Assembly (NCBI GenBank): GCA_947172415.1
Contig: OX359202.1
Span: forward strand, 1,552,501 to 1,616,500
DNA from: Chondrosia reniformis
Lineage: Eukaryota > Porifera > Demospongiae > Chondrillida > Chondrillidae
Direction of reading: 5' to 3'
Length of the DNA: 64,000 bases
In this document: piece by piece, positions 25,101 through 35,600 of the stretch
How the letters are laid out: each line of letters opens with the position of its first letter
Position numbering within the stretch: the stretch's first letter is position 1
Notes under the pieces: generated by a model
Seen by the model: the letters and a program-made list of their open reading frames with translations, nothing else
The model's database searches: none
What the model was told of the DNA's origin: nothing
Program-made: the position numbers and the translations under genes

Positions 25101-26081
25101 TGTTGTATCCAATGGCTACCCATATAGATGTAACCAATGGCTTACACAACATAAATTCTATCACATTGTCAACAATTAAAGTATGTATAGGAAATGGATT
25201 AGTTACATCACTCTAAATCATACAATAATTATAACATTTCTTCTGTCAGCCACAGTTTTGGCAAAGGCACTTTCCAGTAGCATGAATCCTGCTTTCTACA
25301 GAAAGATCAAAAAGATATAATCATGTAAGCAGTAGCATAGTATGTTTATATATCAATTTAAAGGCTTTATAAGCACTTATACAATGGCATGATGGAAATA
25401 ATAACTGGGAGATATTATGCCTGACTAACCAGTGGCCAAAGTCTGATCTTGGTTGGGAGACAGAAGTCCTATTAAATGGCAACCAATGTATCTCCCAGTC
25501 ATCCAAGATGACAGAGATCATCAGAAGAACCACAGACAGCTGTTTCTTACTCTTTAGAGCTCGTCGGTGTGTATATTTCTAGTGATGGGAGGTGATCACT
25601 AGTTGCCATTCAATAGGACTTCTGTTTCCCAACCAAGATCAGACTTTGGTCACTTGGTTGGTCAGGCGTAATATCTCCAAGTGATTATTTCTATCACATC
25701 ATAGCCATTACATTGGCTTAGTGCAATTAACTCCCTTTTCATATACATGGGGTATATACAAATTCTAAAGGTGACCTTAGACCATTCAACACTCACCATA
25801 AAAAACACAATGATCGCAGATATCAACACCCAAGCAGCGCTGGCATCGGAATACAACGTTCCCGGAAGCTTTAGGCAAGAACCAGGAGAATTGGCATTTA
25901 CATCGTCGATGCAACTATGCTATACAAATTAGACGAAAATGTCAACTTTATAAATAACTCATAAGGTAGGCCGAGTTGTTTTATATGCGTCAGTTTGATT
26001 TCAAATGGCTGAATGGCTCACGTATTTATAGGGACAATTCGTTCCGTTAAACTGATGGTAGCAAGGATTCCCAAACGCCAT
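17739..26081 (-). CDS. AMT: Ammonium transporter (AMT/Mep family)
   Basis: Exons in gene order: 26022-26081, 25797-25919, 25224-25295, 24256-24393, 23868-23972, 23422-23611, 22288-22385, 21454-21485, 20816-20940, 20279-20388, 20078-20198, 19536-19629, 19122-19236, 18488-18621, 18283-18389 and 17739-18067. Phases agree throughout, giving 650 aa. Family hallmarks include an N-terminal extracellular segment with cysteines, SDASAAWVLISAIIVFF, KAGFMLLESAF and LDFAGGGAVH (Asp218, His226). Further on come WFAFNCGS (Trp302, Phe305, Ser309) and PVHGLCG (His420). The twin pore histidines and the substrate-site residues are therefore kept, so ammonium conduction is likely. Odd points are a Cys-rich cytoplasmic segment in exon 15 (FTCTCKSEDKPQFHGHCLF) and a long Ser/Arg-rich tail. 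Exon 3 was ended at the GTATGA donor (25223), which restores the expected length. Confidence 0.93.
18860..18887 (-). repeat. CTGATGAAGAC / GTCAAAA core element copy
   Basis: In AMT intron 13, reading GTTTTGACCTTGGAGGTCTT then CATCAG on the plus strand, the reverse complement of the core seen at 5120 and elsewhere. Confidence 0.55.
19074..19107 (+). repeat. (ATT)n microsatellite
   Basis: Uninterrupted ATT triplets in AMT intron 13, ending about 15 bp from the exon 13 donor region. Confidence 0.9.
19288..19490 (-). mobile_element. Dispersed repeat, family A, inverted relative to 19668-19835
   Basis: A near-complete copy on the minus strand running from TTGTGAG... back to CTTACATGCTATACATTACT. 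It lies 46 bp from AMT exon 12 (19536-19629), on its 3' side in transcript orientation. It pairs with the opposite-strand copy on the exon's other side. Confidence 0.85.
19668..19838 (+). mobile_element. Dispersed repeat, family A, on the other side of AMT exon 12
   Basis: Copy on the plus strand from GCCCAGTGGAGAAGAAGA through CTGTATCCTCATCCAAAGCT to ATATAGCATGTAGGAAAATG. Together with 19288-19490 it makes a long inverted-repeat pair around a 94-nt exon. Confidence 0.82.
20400..20522 (-). mobile_element. tRNA-derived SINE copy
   Basis: On the minus strand: AATTGTAGCTCAATGGTAGA (A box), GCACTGATGGTCATAACTAG, CTGGGTTCAATTCCCAGC (B box), then a tail with TTTGATTATTACTTTGATTA. It is the best-preserved copy of the family in the window and lies in AMT intron 9. 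Confidence 0.82.
20554..20711 (+). repeat. 26-bp minisatellite
   Basis: About six tandem copies of GCAGTGACAACATTGTATGA-ATATTA, with AAAAC and CACAAC variants, in AMT intron 9. Confidence 0.9.
21228..21420 (+). repeat. 32-bp minisatellite
   Basis: Six tandem copies of a unit that begins GTAACATCTATTGTTATAGT and ends GGCACATATTAT. ATTGT and ATCAT variants partly alternate. It lies in AMT intron 8, close to the exon 8 donor. Confidence 0.9.
22465..22625 (-). mobile_element. tRNA-derived SINE copy (diverged)
   Basis: Minus strand: GGCTCAGTGGTAGATCACTG, a decayed B box GAATTTCAATTCCCAGC, and a tail with TTGTGGTTTGATTATCACTT. It directly abuts the 17-bp minisatellite at 22613. Confidence 0.7.
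22613..22890 (+). repeat. 16/17-bp minisatellite
   Basis: About 16 copies of GATGACAATGCCTCAAT, with shortened GATGACAAGCCTCTAT variants interspersed, in AMT intron 6. Confidence 0.9.
23138..23388 (+). mobile_element. Hairpin MITE (~250 bp)
   Basis: The left arm (ATGGCTTGTTGGACCATCCC ... GGAGGGAAGGTCTAGCGGCA) is the imperfect reverse complement of the right arm (GTTGCTAGGCCGTCCCTCCC ... CTGTCTGGCAAGCCATA). A related copy with the same arrangement is at about 11140-11430 in PKC intron 4. Confidence 0.75.
24424..24628 (+). mobile_element. MITE with TACTGTAAATCCCTT ends
   Basis: TACTGTAAATCCCTTTATTT at the left is mirrored by AATAAATAAGGGATTCACAG at the right, giving inverted ends about 20 bp long around a roughly 205-bp AT-rich body. 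It lies in AMT intron 3. Confidence 0.75.
24729..25143 (+). repeat. 25-bp minisatellite
   Basis: About 16 tandem copies of GCAATGGCTACCCATATAGA-TGTAA, with GTTGTATCC variants near the right end, in AMT intron 3. Confidence 0.92.
25365..25740 (+). mobile_element. Long-hairpin MITE in AMT intron 2
   Basis: The left arm around 25410-25485 (GAGATATTATGCCTGACTAA ... TCCTATTAAATGGCAAC) is the imperfect reverse complement of 25598-25680 (GTTGCCATTCAATAGGACTT ... GGTCAGGCGTAATATCTCC). Shared flanking blocks suggest that the arms extend outward to the right end GTGCAATTAACTCCCTTTT. No transposase was found. Confidence 0.78.
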
Positions 26082-26609
26082 GTTCTTTCGCCAATTAGGT
26101 ACCTAGGGAATTAACCGATCATATGGGTGCAAAGTCTAGGGGTCAATGGGTTTGGTCAACATACAATTAGCAATGCACGCAAGCACTAGTTATAAACATG
26201 TGACACTGTTACAGGCTGGTGGCTATATAATATAATATGGCTTATTTATTATTTTGCACACTCCGTCACACACAAAGTAAATGCATAAAATTTGAGGTCA
26301 AGTCTATGGCACAATGATAAAATAGTTTGCCATTCTCATCATTTTCAGGAGCTCTTATAGAAGCTGTTGTTATATATCTTTAAGCTAGCTATACCATTTT
26401 CACTGTACAATACACATTCAAAGAAATGCCTGTTTTAGAGTCTTGATATACTTTGCTTGATTTAAATATTTTGATACAGTTTGCAATAAATTTGACACAA
26501 TACTATATTCTTTTTTTTTGGAAGTCAATTTTATATTTTATATTGAATGGAGCGTCTGAACCTCAGAAAAATGGCACCAACAGTGTTTCCATGGTAACGT
26601 AAAATCAAA
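26082..26609. promoter_or_regulatory. Divergent AMT / STPG1 promoter region
   Basis: 528 bp between divergent start codons. A perfect X-box lies at the STPG1 end (26585-26598). The rest is AT-rich with a T9 run near 26511. No other element is recognised. Confidence 0.55.
26585..26598 (+). promoter_or_regulatory. RFX X-box, GTTTCCATGGTAAC
   Basis: Matches the palindromic X-box consensus GTTNCCATGGNAAC at every defined position. It ends 11 bp before the STPG1 ATG. RFX factors bind this motif to switch on ciliary genes in animals (family knowledge), which fits a sperm-tail/axonemal product. Use in vivo is inferred. Confidence 0.8.
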
Positions 26610-29600
26610 ATGGCCGTCTTATTGGGTGGAACACAGCGGCCAAGACGCCATACGGATAGTTCTCTTCCACGCTTATCTCCTAGGAAACCAAAATACAATG
26701 TATCTCCTTCTACCAGCTCGTCAATTCCGTCTAAATATCAAGTATTCTTCAAGAAGAATGAAGAAAAAAAGGGATTCGCCAGCCAAGCTCCTCGATTTAC
26801 TCCAAATGAAGTCTCTGTAAGTCCCTACACTTGACCTTCACAAGGTAAAGTTGACGGTAAAGCTTCCACTATTAGATTTATAACGACAACCCTGGACCTG
26901 GAGAATACAGTAGTGCCAAAGAATCGATTGAGACTAAGACTTTATCATGTTCGACTCGAGGGACTAGTGGATTTGCCTCAAAGGTGAGTCCATATTGATA
27001 AGCGAGTTGAAGTTGTGTGTACTGAAGGAAATGTCGTGACAAATGGATTTCTCAAAACCCGTATTGTACTGTTGGATCTTAGACTATGCACAATACATAG
27101 GTTCACCAACTGGAACAAATAAAATGGAGGCGAGTAGGGTCTGGACTACGTGCCATACTATCACTGAGAGGTGAAGTAGTGATACATTCAGTCACTCAAG
27201 AGAGATTCTTAAGAGCTTTGCTCATATATGCACAACAAGTAAATGTTGGGAATTTAACCTGGATTGCTGGTTATGACCACTGGTCCTCTGTACAGGACAC
27301 ACTGATATACTGATATGCCAGTATTGCTCTATCTCTCCCGTATACTCTGTAGTCAAGACGTTTCCTCAGAGGACGACTATCAAATATTGGGCCTGGATAC
27401 TACAACCCAGAACAGCTACCAGGAAAGGTTGACTTCAGTAAAGGGGTCAATAGGTCAGTTAACCCTAAAAGGGTCATTAGGTCAGTTAGTCATAAAAGAG
27501 GTCAATAGGTCAGTTAACCCTAAAGGGGTCAATAGGTCAGTTGACCCTAAAAGTCCCCTAACCAAGGTTTGACCTAGGTCACTTGTACCAATCATTATCC
27601 AATATTCCTTCAATACAGTGATTTGTTATCAGGATAAACAAGTTCTATACATTGTACAGTCATTTAGACCTTAGGCTGAGTCCGTTGAAAGGTGTTTCTG
27701 TGATCTTGTGTAAGTTTCGTCTTCTTCTTTCTGTTAGTTTCTTTCAAAAGAAAATTGCACAAGAAACTAAAGATAATCCGTCAAGTGTACCAGCTCCCAA
27801 TACTTATGATGTATGAATGAAAAGATAAGGATTACTTGTTGTGATCATTATGGTTGATAATTATTTGAGCAGCACTAGCTGATGAAGACCTAGGGGTCAA
27901 ATCATTCAAACCTGTTCAATAAGTGTTGCTGATGCTCAAATAATTATCAACCAGATGTACGTATGTACATGTGTAGATGTGTAGTTGTATTACTGACGAA
28001 TGCTGTTGCTTGAACACCACATGTATGTACATGTGTAATCACTTAACAATATAATAGGCATCTCCCAGCCAAGATAACACCTTGTTCACTTGGTTGGTTT
28101 GTGATAAGGTTTCTGATGATTAGAGAAGCTTTTAATGTTTTTAGTGATGCAGTTAGAATAAATCCTTATTCTATAATCTGTTAGATCACATGTGCATACG
28201 TACATGTACAAGTCCTCCAGTGTCTGACTTTACGTATATACTTGTATAGGTATCCTCAAAGGAAGTCAGTGATGTTATGCCAAGTTCACAGTTCAGATCT
28301 AAGTTAGTTTATTATGTACCTTTCGATCTATTATGAACGTAGTAGTACGTATGTACAATACATGATCTAAAACTTTGGCACTGCATTTGTTTAAAGTATG
28401 CACGTACGTACTTATCAAGTAGGAATGTATAAGATACAGTCAATGTACATATGTTTATGTATATACCCATGAACGTACATGTATGCATATGGTATATACG
28501 TACATTACTATTTACTACTGTATTTACTTATGATGTGTATATGTACGTATGTACGTTTTTACGTAGAACTAAACGTGAAGGCATTCAAACAAAGAACAAG
28601 GATGGTCCAGCTCCATGTACGTACCTGTGTATACATATATAGAGTGGTAATGCTATAATCTATTATATGTGGTATATACAAGAATGTATGTAGCAATATT
28701 CCCCAAATTCAAATATTTACTATAAATGGACAATTTTTCTTAGCTCCTGATTCATTAAACGTAGCCTGAAGACATGTAAAATGTAAATTAATTTTCTGTA
28801 CAACAGTTTTATTAATTAAAATTGCAATTACACTACTTTGTGAAAATATGCAAATATAATTATTTCTGGAGTTACAGTATGTAATACGTACCTGTGTCCT
28901 ATACGCATGTATGACTGTGTCATATACACATGTATGACTGTGTCCTATACACATGTATGACTGTGTCCTATACACATGTATGACTGTGTCCTATACACAT
29001 GTATGACTGTGTCCTATACACATGTATGACTGTGTCCTATACACATGTATGACAGTGTCCTATACACATGTATGACTGTGTCCTATACGCATGTATGACT
29101 GTGTCCTATACGCATGTATGACTGTGTCCTATACACATGTATGACTGTGTCCTATACACATGTATGACTGTGTCCTATACGCATGTATGACTGTGTCCTA
29201 TACACATGTATGACTGTGTCCTATACACATGTATGACTGTGTCCTATACACGTGTATGACTGTGTCCTATACACATGTATGACTGTGTCATATACACATG
29301 TATGACTGTGTCCTATACACATGTATGACTGTGTCCTATACGCATGTATGACTGTGTCATATACACATGTATGACTGTGTCCTATACGCATGTATGACTG
29401 TGTCCTATACACATGTATGACTGTGTCCTATACGCATGTATGACTGTGTCATATACACATGTATGACTGTGTCCTATACACATGTATGACTGTGTCCTAT
29501 ACACATGTATGACAGTGTCCTCTACACATGTATGCCTGTGTCCTATACACATGTATGACAGTGTCCTATACACATGTATGACTGTGTCCTATACACATGT

Positions 29601-32162
29601 ATGACAGTGTCCTCTACACATGTATGCCTGTGTCCTATACACATGTATGACTGTGTCCTATACACATGTATGACAGTGTCCTCTACACATGTATGCCTGT
29701 GTCCTATACACATGTATGACTGTGTCCTATACACATGTATGACAGTGTCCTCTACACATGTATGACTGTGTCCTATACACATGTATGACTGTGTCCTATA
29801 CACATGTATGCCTGTGTCCTATACACATGTATGACTGTGTCCTATACACATGTATGCCTGTGTCCTATACACATGTATGACTGTGTCCTATACACATGTA
29901 TGACAGTGTCCTCTACACATGTATGCCTGTGTCCTATACACATGTATGACTGTGTCCTATACACATGTATGACTGTGTCCTATACACATGTATGACTGTG
30001 TCCTATACACATGTATGACTGTGTCCTATACACATGTATGACTGTGTCCTATACACATGTATGACTGTGTCCTATACACATGCATGACTGTGTCCTATAC
30101 GCATGCATGACTGTGTCCTATACGCATGTATGACTGTGTCCTATACGCATGTATGACTGTGTCCTATACGCATGTATGCCTGTGTCCTATACACATGTAT
30201 GACTGTGTCCTATACACATGTATGACTGTGTCCTATACACATGTATGACTGTGTCCTATACACATGTATGACTGTGTCCTATACGCATGTATGACTGTGT
30301 CCTATACGCATGTATGACTGTGTCCTATACGCATGTATGACTGTGTCCTATACGCATGTATGACTGTGTCCTATACGCATGTATGACTGTGTCCTATACG
30401 CATGTATGACTGTGTCCTATACACATGTATGACTGTGTCCTATACACATGTATGACTGTGTCCTATACACATGTATGACTGTGTCCTATACACATGTATG
30501 ACTGTGTCCTATACGCATGTATGCATGTATTGTTTGGTTAATCACTCCCATTAGGTCATTACAATGTAAAGGATGACTTTCTGAAAACCAGTGCGCCATC
30601 TCACAGAGATGTGTTCATGTCAAAGACCAAACAGGGTGCCTACCTCTACAACAAGGAGAAGGTAAGGTACTTAACACTCTTTGTTGTCATGACAATTCGG
30701 AATAGTTGTACGGATTCTCATGTTCTGTCTTTCAGGTTCCAGGACCTGGAAAGTATTCTCCCTATAAATCACATATCAAGAAAACAAAAAAGTTAAACAA
30801 GTAAGAGATCACTATTTTCTGATGTGTCTGTTTGGATAACCAATAGCTCAATATCAGTATCAGTTCAGGGTCGTGTGAAATGGGTGTCAATGATAATCTT
30901 GGTACGGTATAATTCTATGTGCATGATTGTGTTCCTTAATCTGGATAATTTTACTATATTGAGCTATTGAATGATTTACCATAAGTCTACATTGTAGGTA
31001 GGTAGGTGTTAAAACGGTTAATAATTACCTTGTTCATACTATTTTGCCTACATAAAAATATTGATGTTGGTTATAGAGTTTTCTGAGTTTTAGGTTTGAT
31101 GTTTTTAAATGTGTTTCAGCCAATCCTTTGTCGAGAGATAAAGAATTGGTACGTAGCTTGGTTACTCTAAAGAATTGCTACCCAGTGCTACTGATGAGGA
31201 GTGGTATTCTCCGAAAAGGCCTTATAGCACAGTGGTAAACTTGAGTTTTATGACTATTTTTACTACGAATAAGTCTACATTAGCAATAATGAATTGTAAT
31301 TTCTCTTTTATTACTGATCGAGGCCTACTGGTTAAAATGGTTAATTGCATATACGTACGTACATAGTTTTCAATTTCATTACCTGCGTGTCTGCTCGAGA
31401 GATTATCTTTAGATAATGTACTTAAGAACATAAGTACGTACGTATATGGTGTACGTACATATACGTATATGGTGTATGTACGTGTCTCTTATTTAGTCAT
31501 AAGCACATCCTCTGCCTGTCAGCGCCTGCCATTCCCCTCCCTCCCCTCCCCCCTCCTCCCGGGCCCGGTCAGTATGAGATTGTGGACTACTGTGGCCCCA
31601 AGGAGACGGCTTGTGGAGACTCTGTCTTTAAGTCAACCACAAGTCGCTGGATTTCTAAAATGGCTGACTCACCCAGTAGTGACATACCTGGTCCTGGTTA
31701 GTTACACTGCTTGTCTGTTATCCAACCAACTTTTTGTACGTACGTATATACTGTACCAATATGATATATATATATATATATATAATATATTTTCAATTGT
31801 CTACCTACTTAATTGTCATGCATGGCCCAGTAGAGAAGAAGAAAAGTAAAAAAGGAGAAACCTCTTGTATCTTCAATCATCAAATTTGAAGCTCTCACTA
31901 GCTACATAGGTTTAGTGCCTTATCGGCCTTTTACTCTTAAGTACAGCAAAAAAATGGTAAATTGGTTATATTCATGTAGTATGTGATCATACTGGACTAT
32001 CGTAATATATTACATGCAAATATATATGATCAAAAAATCTTATACACTTCACAATTCATGTCAGGTGATTGCTACCTTTCTGTTCATTATATAGGATCAT
32101 ACTATCCCAAACTGCCACCTAAACAATCATATCTTTATAATATCAGAGGACAATGGATTTGA
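26610..32162 (+). CDS. STPG1: Sperm-tail PG-rich repeat protein, STPG1/MAPO2-like
   Basis: Exons: 26610-26816, 26876-26983, 27353-27427, 27751-27810, 28250-28302, 28567-28616, 30555-30661, 30736-30800, 31497-31696 and 32095-32162. They total 993 nt, or 330 aa, close to the roughly 334 aa of human STPG1. Repeated Pro-Gly-Tyr motifs define the family: YNDNPGPGEYS, NIGPGYYNP, SVPAPNTYD, DGPAPCHYN, VPGPGKYSP, PGPGQYEIV and IPGPGSYYP. The product is expected to be an axoneme-associated protein, and STPG1 has also been linked to apoptosis after alkylation damage. Frame-consistent joining worked at all nine introns. The exon 3 donor (GTTGAC at 27428) and exon 4 acceptor (CAAAAG) are weak, and an alternative acceptor at 27737 is out of frame. 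Exon 9 adds a Pro-rich stretch before PGPGQY. Intron 6 contains the 1.6 kb minisatellite. Confidence 0.88.
27225..27302 (-). mobile_element. Probable degenerate tRNA-SINE fragment
   Basis: GTTGGGAATTTAACCTGGAT followed by TGCTGGTTATGACCACTGGT aligns with the B-box to A-box interval of the SINE copies, but the ends are lost. It lies in STPG1 intron 2. Confidence 0.45.
27441..27556 (+). repeat. ~28-bp minisatellite in STPG1 intron 3
   Basis: Four copies of a unit on the theme AAAGGGGTCAATAGGTCAGT-TAACCCT, beginning 13 bp after the proposed exon 3 donor. The frame is partly open, but no splice-compatible coding use is apparent. Confidence 0.85.
28900..30530 (+). repeat. Large 23-bp minisatellite array (~1.6 kb)
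   Basis: About 70 tandem copies of a unit beginning TGACTGTGTCCTATACACAT and ending GTA. It has CGCATG, AGTGTCCTCT and TGCCTGTG variants and fills most of STPG1 intron 6. Between about 29500 and 29960 the variants recur every three units, giving a 69-bp higher-order period. Because 23 is not a multiple of three, the open frames on both strands come from three-unit periodicity and are not evidence of coding. Confidence 0.95.
31126..31266 (+). repeat. Dispersed repeat, near-identical to 45315-45451
   Basis: About 135 bp, including AAGAATTGCTACCCAGTGCT and GGCCTTATAGCACAGTGGTA, match the segment at 45315-45451 in the same orientation with only a few differences. One difference is TACGTA (31150-31155) where the other copy has TA. 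It lies in STPG1 intron 8. Confidence 0.85.
31762..31788 (+). repeat. (AT)n microsatellite
   Basis: Run of TA dinucleotides in STPG1 intron 9. Confidence 0.9.
31826..31982 (+). mobile_element. Dispersed repeat, family A (partial)
   Basis: From GGCCCAGTAGAGAAGAAGAA through GAAGCTCTCACTAGC to CGGCCTTTTACTCTTAAGTA. It has a small internal insertion and lies in STPG1 intron 9. Confidence 0.7.
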
Positions 32163-32351
32163 TTGCATTTTGTACATATTATTAATCTTATGCAATGAAG
32201 TTGAACTGTAATATGCCTCAAATATGGAAATGTCTGCCCAGTTTTGTAAAAAAGTGAGGTATTGTATAAATGGAAAATCAGTAATATTATATACATATAA
32301 TATATTTAATTGTGTATTGTTTGCAATATATTATTATTATTATTATTTTTT

Positions 32352-32382
<31 letters not shown>

Positions 32383-32688
32383 AAGTGCCCATGCATGCAT
32401 GTACATACGTACATTAAGGTGTAGATAAATGCCAACCAGTTCTGGTTAAGGGGCACAGGGCTATACCTGGACACGTATAAACCATCGCCACTTAAGGCTA
32501 CCAGGCCGTCTGCCCAGGTACATAGCCCGACTGCCTGGATATATTGGAGATGGTTGGCAGAGACATGCGTACATGAAGAAATTTATTATGTAAATATACA
32601 CTCCTATACATGTACAATACATAAATGGTATCCATACATTAACGCAATGAATGTTACGTCCATATAAGGTATAGCAAGAAAGAGTTGC
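32163..32688. other. Convergent intergenic region STPG1 / RSPH
   Basis: 526 bp holding both 3' ends. It contains an (ATT)n tract at about 32331-32382 and a minus-strand AATAAA at 32582-32587, about 100 bp past the RSPH stop, a likely polyadenylation signal. A GC-richer stretch at 32440-32560 (GCCAACCAGTTCTGG...CCTGGATATATTGG) is not recognised. Confidence 0.7.
32331..32382 (+). repeat. (ATT)n microsatellite
   Basis: ATT triplets interrupted by a T-rich block, in the STPG1/RSPH convergent junction. Confidence 0.9.
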
Positions 32689-35600
32689 TTAATCATCATC
32701 GTCCTCATCATCAGGCTCTTCTTCTTCCTCCATGTTGGCAGCTGCTTCCTCTTGAGCCTTTTTCAGGGCTTGTTCCTGTTCTACTGTTGGGTCTGTGGTC
32801 TCATTGATATCCGCCCCAGATGGAAACTCCTCTTGCATCACAGGAGGCAATGGAGGGTTGAATGGACTGGCCTGATACCTTAAGCCCCAGCCAATATAAA
32901 TATTGTCAAACTGCCTAGAAGAAACAAAATTATAGAATTACACAATATATCAGGTTCTACAATGTTTCTCAGTTCACACTCAATCAGGTAAGCAAAGCAT
33001 TCCCTTATAGGGCATATGTATACACATATAAGAACATTATAGTTAGCCCTTCAGATAGGGATCCTTCACAAGGAGTTGTGTCTAGCTGTCAATTAGATAG
33101 TGAAATGATAAATTATATAGGAATAAGATTGGATTACTCCACTATAAAATAGGAGGAAGATGATGACAGTGGTAGCTGTAACTAAGTGACAGAACACTGG
33201 TGACTACGTATGTAAAGCCAATCCTCTGGGTTTGATTCCTAGGGGCTTCTATGTATGTGCCTCTCTTCTTCCCTTTTTGGGATTATTTTAACTGAAATAG
33301 TTGTGGTTTGATTATCACAGTGATTGTATATTAACTAATAGAATACCAGACTGCCAAACTACTTAAATATATTAGTCATGGTTACTTAAGCATAAAAATA
33401 CTTTAGACACATTTCAATTTAATGATTTTTACAGTACTCAGTAATTATTTCATCATTCCTACCTAATCCTTTGATAATTTACCTGATAAGGAAATTTGTA
33501 ACATTAGCAAGAACCAAATAAGTTGTAAACACTTTTAAATATGTATATACAGTTGAACCCGAAATTTTTTAGCTAGAAATTTTAGAAATTTTTTAACTTT
33601 TAAATATGTATATACAGTTGAAACCGAAATTTTTTAGTGGTCCCGACCAATTCATCTTAACAGGGTTCAACTGTACGTATACGTATGTGCTGAATAAATA
33701 CATGTCCTAAATTGCAAAATCTACTGTTAACATTCAATGCAAGTATATAAATGTTTATATCCTTTAAAAATATCTTTTTGAATAATAATGGATAAAATGA
33801 TTTGTATTAGACTAATTGCTATTTAATGCTGTAACAAATTGCTTATCATGTCATTGTAAGTATGCACATATTGTGACTCACAGTTTTACCTTGTAAGGGA
33901 TACAGTTTGTACATATTGGAGCTCTGGAATTCTATATCATGGTAGTTAAGGGCGCTTACAATTTTAAAAAAATAAAAATCACCTCAAAAACAATTACACA
34001 TAGTGTCCATAAGGGATAAATTTGCATAGCTGTATCCACAAAATTGACATACGTAACTCTGAAACCACATTACTGTAATTGTTAACTAATTAATTATACA
34101 CTCATTCCCATAAGCTCTAATTGGTAGGGAGTGTACACACATGGTGAAGACATACTGTATGTACTGCCAGGAGGTTTGATGTGTGACTGCAAACATGTCA
34201 AACAATCTGGTTGCTGGAGCACATTCCTGAGTAATTACTTACAAATCCACTAGCCATTTCTTTATTAATTAGGAATTAGGCCAAAGGTTTACTCTAAGGG
34301 GATCAAATTTAATGATCACAGCACATCTGCAGCTAATTAACACACTCGACCAGATGTTTTCTAAGACGTTAGGTGGCACTCAATTTCAATAGCATATGTC
34401 CTTGAATTGATTACATAAGTAGGTATGTTGTCAAGGTCATCGGATAAGGCAGGCATACCTTTTAGTCCCATATGTGTGAGCACCTGGCCAGAGGTTGGAG
34501 CTGACAATGGCTATAGCATAGTGGGGTGTTGAGTTGGATGAGAGACGAACGGACCAGGCAGGGAGACCATCAACCTCTGAACATGGAGAAAGAATCATTA
34601 AAACAACATGTTATTATCCATTATGTACGTACGTACGTATGTGAGCACGAGGTTGACAATTATAGACAGTACTCACGACATATTCTAAAATACTTTGAAA
34701 CCTGTAAGGTTAGCTTGGAGCCAGCTGAAATTGGCCTTATTAGAGAGGTGGTTATATTATAGTAAGCCTTATGTACAGTCCATAATACGCATATGTGATT
34801 TTTTTAAGAGCCGACCATAATTCGAAGGTAACCACTTAACCAGGAGAAATCTTAAAAATAAGATATGCATGTGTACTTAGGTACTTTAAATGCCACGGTT
34901 AAAGTAAATTCTGGCAAGACCCATATAAGCATACGTACGTACATCTATAGATACTACATTTTTATGTATGTATGTACATACATTATGATGAATGAATAGT
35001 GGCTTACGGGCATCTTGATCAATTGAAGTGAGTAGAGCTGGTCCCTGTTCTGGTTCTGGTTCATCTATCTGTTCCTTTTCTTCACCCTCATCTTCTTCAT
35101 CTTCAAATTCATCTTCAGCCTTTTGAACTGGATTAAACCACTTACAGCGACCCTTGACAAAGAAAATATACAATGTCTATCATTTAACTGGTCTTGTATA
35201 GATGTACATATAAAGTATGCACAATTTATGTGAGGTTTTGTAAATACGTATAATACTGTATTTGTCTGTATAGAAGTCTGGTCTCAGTTAGAGAAGTAGG
35301 AGCTCACTTGAGGCAGGATATACATGGTGTGATGCACCCATCCAGACAGTGATTCATCAACTAGCTCTGTAATTGCTTTTCCTTCGTACTCAGGGTTCAC
35401 GATATATGTATCTCTCCCTAAAGACACAGGAGAAATCTAAAGCAACATGCTACTTCTATTTTAGAGTAAAGTCTATAGGGAACTACGTAAACCTAGTAAG
35501 AGCTTTGGATGAAGATACAAGAGTTTTCTCCTTCTATTTCTTCTCCACTGGACCATGTACGTAATTGTAAGGTGAATAGGAAATGGAATAATAACTAATT

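Noticed and set aside
29221..29995. Open frames on both strands through the 23-bp array (MYRTQSYMCIGH and MYDCVLYTCM repeats)
   Set aside because: They are by-products of the tandem array's 69-nt periodicity lying in STPG1 intron 6; no start context, splice link or family similarity.
28900..30530. CRISPR-like array
   Set aside because: Units are directly adjacent with no unique spacers, and the genome is eukaryotic.
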